A stretch of 64,000 nt of DNA, taken from assembly GCA_038496675.1 (NCBI GenBank), contig CM076652.1, forward strand, positions 13,440,948 through 13,504,947. The letters are read 5' to 3'. The DNA is from Rachycentron canadum. Its lineage: Eukaryota; Chordata; Actinopteri; Carangiformes; Rachycentridae. Both the position numbers and the translations under genes were made by a program. This document shows, one piece after another, positions 50,901 to 54,896 of this stretch; positions within the stretch are counted from its first letter, which is position 1; each line of letters starts with the position of its first letter. The notes beneath the pieces were generated by a model, which was not told the origin of the DNA, did no database searches, and saw only the letters and a list, made by a program, of their open reading frames with translations.

Positions 50901-52807
50901 CAAAGACCTCCAGGGACATCAGATCCAGCCTCCTTGTGCCACACACTGGATTATACCTTCCTCTCATCCTCCTCCAGTCATCTTGTCAGAGCACAATAAG
51001 CTCACAGCATGCATTATAATATACTGACATACCATATCCCTCCTTGAACACAGTGGCATTGGGGAGAGATGGACGAGAGGAGAATGACAAAGACATTCAT
51101 GACACTATGCAGTAAGTGACACAGTGACTTGTTCAAGTAATCCTGACATGAGAGGTACGCTGTAGCAAAAATCATTCTGTATAGGTAAATGTATTAATTT
51201 ACCATATATGCTTCCATGTGTCCACACTCACAGAGAGACACTGAGACAGTGGCTATTAATATTGCATGAGAATGATAACAGCTTGGCATGGGATACAGAC
51301 GCCCCCCTCTAAGACAAAGAGACATATGAATAAAGACAGAAAACAGGTATGCATATCTAGAAAAAAAATTCAATTTTCAAAAAAATGTCTTTGCAGCAGT
51401 GCAATGAAAGCCATGTAAGTTATGCATAACATCTATCCAGCTGAAGGAGGTGGTGAGATGCAAACAAAAAGAGAAAGGTACAGAAGATGAAGAACTCAGT
51501 AAAGAAATGGAAAAGATGCATCAGGGACACAAAATCCACAATGGATGAGAAAGATTCAGAGCAAGAAGACTTGTATAGAAAGATGAGACATTTTGCAAGA
51601 GAGAGAACACCATGGGGGACAGTACAATATGAATCTGTTTAGGAAAAAATAGGATGGTTGGAGATATTAGAGGAGGGTCAGGTATAATTCAGCAGCTATC
51701 CCATAATTCCCAAAGCCAGATGGTTTAGGGGTTGCGAACAACACTGCTGAGTCAGACTTGGCAGAGCCTTATGGCTATGTGAAGGAAAATTAACGTTGTC
51801 CAGCTACTGTGAGCTGTAAAGCCACCGGTCTAATTGTTAGGGTATTTAGCTGCCAACCTCAGATCTCGTAGTAGTTATTAGATTAATAGTGCCGCATGAC
51901 CAGGAGCTGGCCAACAGGTGACGGCCGGCATTAAAACAGCGCAAGATTTGTTTTTCATTGTCGACCCAGTTCTAAGACATTTGAAGGATAACAGTGGGGA
52001 ATTTTGCCTGACAATGCTGCATGATCACAATATGTTAGCCATTACTGATTTCCTTACATTAATGCATTTTTAACTAAAATGCCTAAAAATTGGTTTAAGA
52101 GTCGCGACCAAATTATACTGACATTTTAGGACCAGGCTATCTTCACCTCACCTCCTTCAACTTTGACCTCTCTTTTTCTTTTGCAAACAAACCCCCGTAT
52201 AATTGTGTAATAGTAAATCACAGATGTGCTCTTCTAGATGGTGGAAGCCTCAAGAAGAGCATTGTTTTCCACTTGTCGTCACGAGTGTAATCAGTAACTT
52301 ACAAACTTAAACTTGCATTTATTTGAGTGATACTTTATATATCTTACTTTATATATAGACCCTCCGCCTATATACTCCCTAAGGAAGTTGCGTAGGGCTC
52401 CGCAAACAGCGCAAGGTCCTGGGATCCCCCTCAAATGATGGAGGGAGTCAGTGTTTCCAACTTTGACGAGAGGATGAGGAGGGACTGACACTATGGTCAC
52501 GAAAAGACAAAAGTCGCCATGAGAGCGAATTGCGGGAACAGCAATGAGGTGAGCATGTCCTCTTCTCCTAAGTTTGATGTCGGCAAATCGCAATAAGCTA
52601 ATGCAACGGTGCTAGCCTGCTAGCCAGTGTATCCGTATCTGTCAAGCTAACCGAGCCTGGCGGTGCTTGGTCTGTCGGTGTTTTGCTTACCTGTTCAGTG
52701 ACCTCTAGTCTGCCAAAAGTGAGTGTGGGCGCCAGCACAGGACAACAAATCGTATAAACCGCCGCCAGAAAAACCGCAAACCACATCGCGCGTGAACGTG
52801 CGTCCAT
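4210..52807 (-). CDS. cacna2d1: cacna2d1: calcium channel alpha-2/delta-1 subunit, whole coding span (38 exons)
   Basis: This gene encodes the extracellular, GPI-anchored auxiliary subunit that raises surface trafficking and current of CaV1/CaV2 channels. The exons listed separately join with GT-AG sites and consistent phases from exon 2 to a TGA stop, giving 1047 residues plus a 39-residue signal-peptide exon; the human protein is about 1100. Approximate order of parts: signal peptide 1-26, VWA-N region 110-225, RRR motif 245-247, VWA domain 257-440 with MIDAS DASGS at 265-269, Cache-like region 450-900, alpha2/delta cleavage site LLEA/VE near 942, cysteine-rich delta, GPI signal 1057-1087. 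Sequence such as [20 protein letters not shown] and RKGPDVCFD matches alpha-2/delta-1 better than delta-2, and delta-3 and -4 lack the RRR motif. Teleosts carry duplicated copies; I cannot tell a from b. The gene spans about 50 kb, far more compact than in mammals. Exon 1 phase is unresolved. Confidence 0.96.
4321..6441 (-). other. intron 37 of cacna2d1
   Basis: This 2.1-kb AT-rich intron separates the penultimate and last coding exons. I see no alternative terminal exon with a hydrophobic GPI-type end. Confidence 0.7.
6442..6524 (-). CDS. cacna2d1: cacna2d1 exon 37 (delta)
   Basis: The 83-nt exon encodes EGPDPCELAQNPRYRKGPDV and CFDYNEN. The string PRYRKGPDVCFD is diagnostic of alpha-2/delta-1. 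It ends in phase 0, with donor AAC|GTAAGA and acceptor TTCAG|CT. Confidence 0.97.
6986..7080. repeat. TG / TA / CATATATGT compound repeat
   Basis: Two TG runs (6986-7012 and about 7054-7072) flank a tandem of ATGTCATAT-like units. It lies in intron 36. Confidence 0.85.
7390..7502 (-). CDS. cacna2d1: cacna2d1 exon 36 (delta)
   Basis: The 113-nt exon encodes MYRAEKLPNTNLVFLITDAK, then ATCLSCDPRPLRQAEQP. Human has [20 protein letters not shown] and CPCDTRLLIQAEQTS. The two Cys of the CxxC align. The donor CCT|GTATCC is weak at the -1 base but completes Ser with exon 37. Confidence 0.94.
8238..8367 (-). CDS. cacna2d1: cacna2d1 exon 35 (start of delta)
   Basis: The 130-nt exon encodes ESADEDIPDAMF, then KESCITEQTQYFFDNDERSY and SGVLDCGNCS. 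The delta chain would start at the split Val codon. Cysteines match those of human delta (SCITEQTQYFF, VLDCGNCSR). The acceptor is TTTCAG|TG and the donor CCAG|GTAATT. Confidence 0.97.
8511..8566 (-). CDS. cacna2d1: cacna2d1 exon 34 (end of alpha-2)
   Basis: The 56-nt exon encodes SILQQLFFGLMFPNLLEA. LLEA is the end of the alpha-2 chain in mammals, where the precursor is cleaved before VE. Here the exon ends one base after the Ala codon, so exon boundary and processing site coincide. The donor is GCAG|GTGAGT. Confidence 0.97.
8944..8996 (-). CDS. cacna2d1: cacna2d1 exon 33
   Basis: The 53-nt exon encodes PTIADLLSIGWWASSAA and two bases of Trp. Human has PSVADILQIGWWATAAAW. The acceptor is ATCAG|CCT and the donor CTG|GTGAGT. 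Confidence 0.97.
9251..9403 (-). CDS. cacna2d1: cacna2d1 exon 32
   Basis: The 51-codon exon encodes GQFFGEVDPVLMINLVNTSL, then YSFNKTYDYQSVCDPEKD and AAAGPRSVYV. Human has [20 protein letters not shown] and FNKSYDYQSVCEP. Phases are 0/0. The donor GTG|GTTAGA is weaker than its neighbours; the acceptor is TGTAG|ATA. Confidence 0.97.
10267..10291. repeat. 25-base inverted repeat (1-base centre)
   Basis: The arms TGAATATCAAAG and CTTTGATATTCA flank a single A. It lies in intron 31, between exons 32 and 31, and has no coding role. Confidence 0.8.
10433..10504 (-). CDS. cacna2d1: cacna2d1 exon 31
   Basis: The 24-codon exon encodes [20 protein letters not shown] and YITQ, matching human [20 protein letters not shown]. 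Phases are 0/0, with acceptor CTGCAG|CAT and donor CAG|GTGAGC. Confidence 0.97.
10709..10747 (-). CDS. cacna2d1: cacna2d1 exon 30 (39-nt Cys-rich exon)
   Basis: The 13-codon exon CKDEICGCLRNDK corresponds to human CAGPVCDCKRNSD. The three cysteines align, suggesting conserved disulfides. Phases are 0/0, with acceptor CTTAG|TGC and donor AAG|GTAATG. Confidence 0.95.
10857..10924 (-). CDS. cacna2d1: cacna2d1 exon 29
   Basis: The 68-nt exon encodes VGVKLNISYWMNTFINATLK and LN. Human has [20 protein letters not shown]. NIS and NAT are glycosylation sequons. It ends in phase 0 with donor AAT|GTAAGT; the acceptor is CTCTAG|TG. Confidence 0.95.
11037..11126 (-). CDS. cacna2d1: cacna2d1 exon 28 (tandem NAGNAG acceptor)
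   Basis: The 90-nt exon encodes EGKEPVSESGILVSKAVDLT and IDKVTLKPA. The human counterpart reads [22 protein letters not shown]. Two adjacent acceptors (GCAGCAG) are in frame with each other; using the second gives a start at 11123, one residue shorter. It ends in phase 1 with donor GCAG|GTCAGT. Confidence 0.95.
11648..11751 (-). CDS. cacna2d1: cacna2d1 exon 27
   Basis: The 104-nt exon encodes AGEEWTENPETYESSFYKRT followed by LDNEIYIFTAPSFS. Human has [20 protein letters not shown]. It ends in phase 1 with donor GCA|GTAAGT. The acceptor is TTTTCAG|C. Confidence 0.97.
12362..12424 (-). CDS. cacna2d1: cacna2d1 exon 26
   Basis: The 63-nt exon encodes DGIVARFVATDGGITRVYPR. The block ARFV-TDGGITRVYP is invariant in human. 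The acceptor is TCTCAG|G and the donor GAAG|GTACTC, phase 2. Confidence 0.97.
12944..13025 (-). CDS. cacna2d1: cacna2d1 exon 25
   Basis: The 82-nt exon encodes NVSLVSRLILDAGLTAELVK and LWNEQS, aligning with human [20 protein letters not shown]. It starts by completing the Cys codon and ends in phase 2. The acceptor is TTAAG|GT and the donor AGT|GTGAGT. Confidence 0.95.
14097..14188 (-). CDS. cacna2d1: cacna2d1 exon 24
   Basis: The 92-nt exon encodes EYCKELKLSVNNTQFLLDFN and continues QYIDRNTPDA. Human has [20 protein letters not shown]. The NNT sequon is kept. It ends in phase 1 within a Cys codon, with donor CAT|GTGAGT; the acceptor is TTCAG|G. Confidence 0.97.
14262..14322 (-). CDS. cacna2d1: cacna2d1 exon 23
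   Basis: The 61-nt exon encodes METIQLERFDEFGYTYIAP, matching human SETLKPDNFEESGYTFIAP in length. The acceptor is AAAAG|CC, chosen because it completes the Ser codon and keeps the human spacing. The donor is AAG|GTGAGA, phase 2. Confidence 0.94.
14518..14548. repeat. (CA)n microsatellite
   Basis: About 15 CA units in intron 22. Confidence 0.95.
14831..14871. repeat. TA/TG compound microsatellite
   Basis: A TA-rich run passes directly into TG units in intron 22. Confidence 0.9.
16401..16459. repeat. teleost SINE-like fragment
   Basis: The stretch CCCTGGACAGATCGCCAGGC followed by CACTGCAGGGCCA resembles the internal part of the same common fish repeat family. It is truncated and lies in intron 22. 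Confidence 0.5.
17029..17105 (-). CDS. cacna2d1: cacna2d1 exon 22
   Basis: The 77-nt exon encodes LALVLPKYSEHFMQAKLGDD and MKQAM. Human has [20 protein letters not shown]. The acceptor is CTGCAG|C. The donor ATGT|GTGAGT leaves phase 1 and fits exon 23. Confidence 0.95.
17316..17341. repeat. A26 homopolymer
   Basis: A pure A run in intron 21, possibly the tail of a degraded retroposed copy; no body is recognisable next to it. Confidence 0.85.
17578..17639 (-). CDS. cacna2d1: cacna2d1 exon 21
   Basis: The 62-nt exon encodes RYIDRGVRTYTWAPVNGTDY, matching human [20 protein letters not shown], with the NGT sequon kept. It ends in phase 2 with donor CAG|GTGAGC. The acceptor is GGCAG|AGG. Confidence 0.97.
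17815..18214. other. assembly gap (400 N)
   Basis: The gap lies in the intron between exons 21 and 20 and is flanked by TA-rich repeats on both sides. A round 400 suggests an estimated size. No coding sequence is lost, because exon phases fit across it. Confidence 0.95.
18215..18240. repeat. TA microsatellite bordering gap
   Basis: The stretch is (TA)13 right after the 400-base gap. Confidence 0.9.
18822..18893 (-). CDS. cacna2d1: cacna2d1 exon 20
   Basis: The 24-codon exon encodes IRTMMIDGKTGERTIQTLVK and TQDE, aligning with human [20 protein letters not shown]. Phases are 0/0, with acceptor TGTAG|ATC and donor GAG|GTAAGA. The 400-base assembly gap lies in the next intron. Confidence 0.97.
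19120..19191 (-). CDS. cacna2d1: cacna2d1 exon 19
   Basis: The 24-codon exon encodes [20 protein letters not shown] and IKVK. The human delta-1 sequence is [20 protein letters not shown]; delta-2 has DENKEE at the end, so this exon supports the delta-1 call. Phases are 0/0, with acceptor TCACAG|AAT and donor AAG|GTAGGG. Confidence 0.97.
21047..21088. repeat. (TG)n microsatellite
   Basis: About 21 TG units in intron 18, roughly 600 bases downstream (transcript sense) of candidate exon 18a. On the transcript it reads as a CA repeat. Confidence 0.95.
21696..21755 (-). CDS. cacna2d1: cacna2d1 candidate cassette exon 18a (region A equivalent)
   Basis: This 60-nt open segment lies in intron 18 and has a good acceptor (TTTTTCTAG|AAA) and a consensus donor (GAG|GTGAGA). 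It is in phase 0 at both ends and has no stop codon. It would add 20 residues, starting KRIRNRKLRLSN, strongly basic. The mammalian region A insert sits at this same junction, has 19 residues and also contains a basic run (LRKRR). Direct sequence similarity is weak, so assignment rests on position, size, frame and splice sites. It is not needed for an intact protein, consistent with optional inclusion. Confidence 0.6.
23200..23274 (-). CDS. cacna2d1: cacna2d1 exon 18 (Cache-like region)
   Basis: The 25-codon exon encodes [20 protein letters not shown] and LQPK. Human has [20 protein letters not shown]. It ends exactly before the position of mammalian alternative region A. Phases are 0/0, with acceptor ATCAG|ATT and donor AAG|GTATGG. 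Confidence 0.97.
23647..23727 (-). CDS. cacna2d1: cacna2d1 exon 17 (Cache-like region)
   Basis: The 27-codon exon encodes [20 protein letters not shown] followed by TPRFT. Human has [20 protein letters not shown]. Phases are 0/0, with acceptor TCTCAG|CAC and donor ACA|GTGAGT. Confidence 0.97.
23838..23912 (-). CDS. cacna2d1: cacna2d1 exon 16 (Cache-like region)
   Basis: The 25-codon exon encodes ELGLVITGTLPVFNKTKTKD and ends DRNGE. The first half is invariant with human; the end is a divergent, highly charged loop with an NKT sequon. Phases are 0/0, with acceptor ATCAG|GAA and donor GAG|GTGCCT. Confidence 0.95.
24019..24108 (-). CDS. cacna2d1: cacna2d1 exon 15
   Basis: The 30-codon exon encodes EYLDVLGRPMVL and AKQVQWTNVYLDAL, almost identical to human. 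It has ADKQ where human has AGDK. Phases are 0/0, with acceptor TTTAG|GAG and donor CTG|GTATGG. It leads into the Cache-like region. Confidence 0.97.
24225..24274 (-). CDS. cacna2d1: cacna2d1 exon 14 (end of VWA domain)
   Basis: The 50-nt exon completes a Gly codon and encodes YFYEIPSIGAIRINTQ, one substitution from human (YYYEIPSIGAIRINTQ). The acceptor is TCCAG|GT and the donor CAG|GTGAAT. Confidence 0.97.
24415..24493 (-). CDS. cacna2d1: cacna2d1 exon 13 (VWA domain)
   Basis: The 79-nt exon encodes [20 protein letters not shown] and MACSNK. Human has [20 protein letters not shown]. It ends in phase 1 with donor AAAG|GTACAG; the acceptor is TCTAG|GTT. Confidence 0.97.
24941..25045 (-). CDS. 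cacna2d1: cacna2d1 exon 12 (VWA domain)
   Basis: The 35-codon exon encodes [20 protein letters not shown] and continues to EKYNADKK. The Asp in FTDGGEE is the third MIDAS loop. NVS is a conserved glycosylation sequon. Phases are 0/0, with acceptor GCTAG|ACA and donor AAG|GTATCG. Confidence 0.97.
25352..25425. repeat. dispersed teleost repeat fragment
   Basis: The segment CCCCAGTGGATGAATCCTAG followed by TTTTGGTGACCTCC matches a phrase I know as frequent in percomorph genomes. It lies in intron 11. The family name is not certain. Confidence 0.45.
25924..26082 (-). CDS. cacna2d1: cacna2d1 exon 11 (VWA domain)
   Basis: The 53-codon exon encodes CFDHLVQANVRNKKVLKDAV and AKGITNYTKGFEFAFEQL. The Thr in GITNY is the expected second-loop MIDAS ligand. 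It contains an NIT sequon. Phases are 0/0, with acceptor TCCCAG|TTT and donor GCG|GTGAGA. Confidence 0.97.
26546..26588. repeat. tandem duplication, period 23
   Basis: ATGACAATAAATATGAATGA occurs twice, exact, separated by three bases. It lies in intron 10. Confidence 0.85.
26999..27022. repeat. (CA)n microsatellite
   Basis: Twelve CA units in intron 10. Confidence 0.95.
28549..28620. repeat. long interrupted (CA)n microsatellite
   Basis: CA units with CATA and CTGA interruptions span 72 bases in intron 10. Confidence 0.95.
29642..29741 (-). CDS. cacna2d1: cacna2d1 exon 10 (MIDAS)
   Basis: The 100-nt exon encodes [20 protein letters not shown] and ends SDDDYVNVVY. With exon 9 it completes the MIDAS motif D-A-S-G-S, where human has D-V-S-G-S; the metal-binding Asp and both Ser are kept. 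The acceptor follows a run of T. I chose the donor TAT|GTGAGT because it keeps the human spacing to FN in exon 11. Confidence 0.96.
29954..30004 (-). CDS. cacna2d1: cacna2d1 exon 9 (start of VWA domain)
   Basis: The 51-nt exon encodes YIQGAASPKDMLILVD and the first base pair of an Ala codon. The final Asp is the first MIDAS residue (DxSxS), with the rest in exon 10, so the metal site is split by an intron. The acceptor is TCTAG|G and the donor GC|GTGAGT. Confidence 0.97.
30554..30623 (-). CDS. cacna2d1: cacna2d1 exon 8 (RRR, gabapentinoid-binding motif)
   Basis: The 70-nt exon encodes SPWMDARKTPSKIDLYDVRRRP. The triple arginine just before the VWA domain is required for gabapentin binding in alpha-2/delta-1 and -2 and is intact here. 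The exon ends inside the Trp codon, completed by exon 9. The acceptor is CTGCAG|CT and the donor ATG|GTGAGA. Confidence 0.97.
31482..31613 (-). CDS. cacna2d1: cacna2d1 exon 7 (VWA-N region)
   Basis: The 132-nt exon encodes IVLNELNWTEALEDVF and LLWQVFGSATGLARYYP, nearly identical to human alpha-2/delta-1. It begins with two bases of a split Ser codon and ends with one base of a split Ala codon. The acceptor is TCCAG|CC and the donor CAG|GTAAAA. It contains an NWT sequon. Confidence 0.97.
35285..35585. repeat. composite tRNA-derived SINE / SINE-like element
   Basis: The left part (GGTGGTTAGAGGAACTATCC) looks like a tRNA-derived A-box region. The right part includes TTTAGAGTCACCAATTAA, AGAAAGGCCCCAGGCC, GGGATTCAAACC (B-box on the minus strand) and GAGGCGACAGTGCTAACCAC. 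This is a very common teleost repeat and appears internally deleted. Confidence 0.7.
36579..36599. repeat. (TG)n microsatellite at exon 6 donor
   Basis: On the transcript strand this is a CA repeat beginning within eight bases of the exon 6/intron 6 boundary. Confidence 0.95.
36606..36735 (-). CDS. cacna2d1: cacna2d1 exon 6 (VWA-N region)
   Basis: The 130-nt exon encodes 43 residues ending TAVHIPTDIYDG, which matches the human AAVHIPTDIYEG signature. It has NET and NHT glycosylation sequons. It ends in phase 1 with donor T|GTGAGT, directly followed by a CA repeat in the intron. The acceptor is CCCAG|CTG. Confidence 0.96.
37662..37697 (-). CDS. cacna2d1: cacna2d1 exon 5 (36-nt small exon)
   Basis: The 12-codon exon DDEIAYYNAKDN corresponds to human SNEVVYYNAKDD. 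The acceptor is TTTACAG|GAT and the donor AAT|GTGAGT. Both ends are phase 0, so skipping would keep the frame. Confidence 0.95.
38417..38476 (-). CDS. cacna2d1: cacna2d1 exon 4
   Basis: The 20-codon exon encodes KLATAAEKFQMEHQWKDEFE, matching human [20 protein letters not shown]. It has acceptor CCCAG|AAA and donor GAG|GTAACA, and phase 0 at both ends. CA-rich sequence begins about 10 bases into the following intron. It follows the largest intron (about 11.6 kb). Confidence 0.95.
41142..41167. repeat. (CA)n microsatellite
   Basis: Thirteen CA units in intron 3. Confidence 0.95.
44907..44956. repeat. fragment of the same teleost SINE
   Basis: The fragment has AGAACCTTCTTGCTGTGAGG followed by TGACAGTGCTAA, closely matching the right end of the element in intron 6. 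It is about 50 bases long and lies in intron 3. Confidence 0.65.
45547..45922. other. assembly gap (376 N)
   Basis: The gap lies in intron 3 between a run of 17 C (45530-45546) and TA repeats with spacing CATTA. The low-complexity flanks explain the break. Confidence 0.95.
45923..45982. repeat. TA microsatellite bordering gap
   Basis: TA dinucleotides are interrupted twice by CATTA, giving a roughly 30-base higher-order period. Confidence 0.9.
47938..47992. repeat. (GA)n microsatellite
   Basis: About 27 uninterrupted GA units in intron 3; the transcript strand reads CU, a polypyrimidine-tract-binding type sequence. Confidence 0.95.
49826..49892. repeat. perfect 21-bp inverted repeat with 25-base spacer
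   Basis: The arms 49826-49846 and 49872-49892 are exact reverse complements. Each contains an ATTTGCAT/ATGCAAAT octamer. The transcript of intron 3 could form a 21-bp stem about 210 bases after the exon 3 donor. Confidence 0.85.
50099..50215 (-). CDS. cacna2d1: cacna2d1 exon 3
   Basis: The 39-codon exon in phase 0 encodes HLYTVEQNDAQELVARAARN and NIEQLLRKRSAALK, aligning with human [20 protein letters not shown]. It has acceptor TCTAG|ATT and donor AAG|GTACGA. A perfect hairpin-forming inverted repeat lies about 210 bases downstream in intron 3. Confidence 0.96.
50431..50512 (-). CDS. cacna2d1: cacna2d1 exon 2 (start of mature alpha-2)
   Basis: The 82-nt exon has acceptor TGTAG|G and donor CAG|GTATAA. 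It encodes IKEWVDQMQKELVNLADT and the following residues, closely matching human IKSWVDKMQEDLVTLAKT. It begins with one base of a split codon and ends in phase 0. It is the N-terminal helical part of alpha-2. Confidence 0.95.
50513..52690 (-). other. intron 1 of cacna2d1
   Basis: This 2.2-kb interval shows no further alpha-2/delta exon that I could recognise. It contains a cluster of repeated CCAAT motifs near exon 2 (50679-50803) and a GC-richer minus-strand open frame at 52291-52593 next to exon 1. If the exon 1 phase conflict is real, a missed microexon would have to lie here. Confidence 0.6.
52691..52807 (-). CDS. cacna2d1: cacna2d1 exon 1 (signal peptide), phase problem
   Basis: The frame begins at ATG 52807 and runs 39 codons to a strong donor (CAG|GTAAGC). 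It contains a clear signal peptide: a short charged start (MDARSRAM), a hydrophobic core (WFAVFLAAVYTICC) and a plausible cleavage after VLA. The region is CpG-rich with promoter-like motifs just upstream. The last residues, LEVT, resemble the AVT that precedes IKSW in human alpha-2/delta-1. The exon ends in phase 0, whereas exon 2 needs two leading bases, so direct joining gives an immediate stop. Either a base error, a missed microexon or a different first exon is involved. Confidence 0.6.
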
Positions 52808-52852
52808 ATGCGCGTGCACCACCAACGAAACTTTTGCCTTCCAGCAGCATTG

Positions 52853-52860
52853 TGACGTCA
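52853..52860. promoter_or_regulatory. perfect CRE (TGACGTCA)
   Basis: The 8-base palindromic cAMP response element lies 46-53 bases upstream of the exon 1 ATG. CREB/ATF proteins bind this sequence in promoters. Whether it falls in the promoter or the 5' UTR depends on the start site. Confidence 0.55.
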
Positions 52861-52911
52861 GCCATTGTTTCGTGAACTACCATTTTGGAGCCAAGTTTGT
52901 AATTTGGCCGT

Positions 52912-52920
52912 CGCCATCTT
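52912..52920 (-). promoter_or_regulatory. YY1-like site (AAGATGGCG)
   Basis: The minus strand reads AAGATGGCG, the core of the YY1 motif that typically sits just downstream of vertebrate TATA-less start sites in the transcript orientation. This suggests transcription starts at or slightly above 52920. Confidence 0.45.
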
Positions 52921-53047
52921 TTTTTTCTCCTTTTTTCTTTTTATAATCAGAGGAAACCATAATTGGGAGAGAAGGTGGAGTGATGGTTGGATCTGATTGC
53001 TCTGTAAACTATGATATGCTCTTATGCATACGTTTTGGTCGATTTTC

Positions 53048-53275
53048 CTCTAAATGGGACCATAATTTAAAAATGATCATTGTGTTGTATTGAAAAAGAC
53101 TTGAAACTAGTGACTGAGACCACAAACTAATTTGGGACATTTTTGCTAAGGCAATAAATCAAGTGAGACATTGGACCATTTTCCCATAGACTTCTATACA
53201 ATCAGACTTTGCAACCAGTGTAGTCAACCGCTGACGGTCATTGGCTAGAATGCAGGTTCAAGTGTCTTTGACACT
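53048..53275. repeat. dispersed percomorph-type repeat upstream of promoter
   Basis: The segment contains phrases I recognise as recurring in percomorph genomes, such as TATTGAAAAAGACTTGAAAC, CATAGACTTCTATACAATCA and TTTGCAACCAGTG. No protein-coding capacity is visible. I cannot name the family with certainty. It sits about 130-350 bases upstream of the putative transcription start. Confidence 0.55.
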
Positions 53276-54859
53276 AGCTTTTCTTTTCAGCCACAGAGTC
53301 TACATCAATTTTATGTATGATCTACCCTGGACTAATGCAAGATGGACTGATATTGACTATTGATTTAATACTGGATTTAAAATGTTGATAAACTGGGCAT
53401 ACTGGGCAATATGTGCACATCTAGTAACCATTATGTAATCAGCCAAGCCATGGCATCAATAGTGTTTAATATGTGCTCATTTCTAAAAGGAAATCTGGGA
53501 GAGCCCATTTGAATGGGCCTGACGCAGGTGCTAAGATAAATAATGAAGCTGCAGTCATAGCCTATAGGCTTATGTTTACATTGTGTAGGTCAGATGTGAC
53601 TGTGTGTTAAACCTGTGTAGGCATTTTTTTTTTTTTAACAAAATTGAACAGGGATTGAATAATTAAGGGAATCAATAAGAATCAAAGGGATAAGTAGAAT
53701 CAATAATGGCATTGGTAACCTTAATATCTAATTCTCGGTGGGCATGTCCAATGTGCATTTGAAAGCAACATCCAGCATCTAGATTCCTTACATGTGAACC
53801 TGGCCAATAAAAAAAAAAAAAATATATATAGCTATATAGTAAGGTGTTAAACTGAAACTGCCTCTGCTCTTTTGTCATCTTCTTGCCTCTAATTCACTCT
53901 CTTCTCTTTGGCAGTCTCCTCTCTTGAGCCTCTCCTCCTCCCTGTCCCACTCTCCATGTCCCCAACTCTACTAACAGCAAGCTGATTGTAAGATGTTTTA
54001 GTGGACCCATGGACCCCTAAGCTCTCAAAGCCTGAAGCATTGACAAGTCAATTGTGAGTTAGACTTTGTGTGTGTGTGTCCGAGTGTGCGAGTGTGTGAG
54101 TGCGTGTGTGTGCGCACGCTTCCAGGGACTTGACATTCAGAGAAGCAGAGGGCCATCTCTCCAGAGTTTAGCTTCTAGCGAAATCTACTGCTACCAGTGT
54201 AAATCTCTATACCAAAAACTCTCAGGTGCTGACAAATGGTTGAGACAACCCAGGCTGTGGTGCACTTTTGTGTATGAGTTCTTCTGCATGTACTATATGG
54301 ATATCAAGAACTTTTCTTCTTTCTTTTCTATTTTTTTCAAAATCAATGTAGAATATTTTGTCAAAGGCACTTGAGACAAATGTTTGATGAATGTATGTAA
54401 TGAATTTGCTTTTGTGTGTGTCTGTGAGTGTTTTGCACTGCAAAAAAGTCTCGGCTCTACAGTGCTCGTGCAGTAAAGGACCATTAAATAGAAAGTTATG
54501 CTGCTCCCCAAAGCTATAAGCCTGTTGCTTTATATGAATATTTGCAGTCACATTTGCTTGTTAAATTGATGTTAAATGATTGGATGTATTATCCATAGGC
54601 ATGGAAAATCTGCACATTTATTCCTCATCCATAAATCCTGCATTTCCAAGCACCCATTGAGGTCCCAACCTGGTTTAAATGAAATCTGTCACACTGTTAT
54701 GACACATATTGTAAACTCTTATGAATACCTAAAATAACATGATAATTCAGAGATGCTTATACAGTCATAAAGTCATTGTTGAGCTGAAGTAGCAAATTTT
54801 TTTCTGCTCTGGTTGCTGGGCTTTGATTACTGCAGCCTCTGGTACAATGTTGGATAATT

Positions 54860-54861
<2 letters not shown>

Positions 54862-54894
<33 letters not shown>
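54862..54894. repeat. (CA)n microsatellite
   Basis: About 16 CA units upstream of the gene. Confidence 0.95.

Positions 54895-54896
<2 letters not shown>

Larger units (their letters stand above)
52808..52960 (-). promoter_or_regulatory. cacna2d1: cacna2d1 proximal promoter / 5' UTR
   Basis: This CpG-containing stretch lies directly upstream of the signal-peptide ATG. It holds a perfect CRE palindrome, a YY1-like site and three upstream ATGs in one frame. There is no TATA box at a convincing place. The transcription start is not defined by the sequence. Confidence 0.5.

Noticed and set aside
52291..52593. 100-codon open frame on the minus strand just after exon 1
   Set aside because: It is GC-richer, but I recognise no family and see no phase-2 donor that would solve the exon 1/exon 2 problem.
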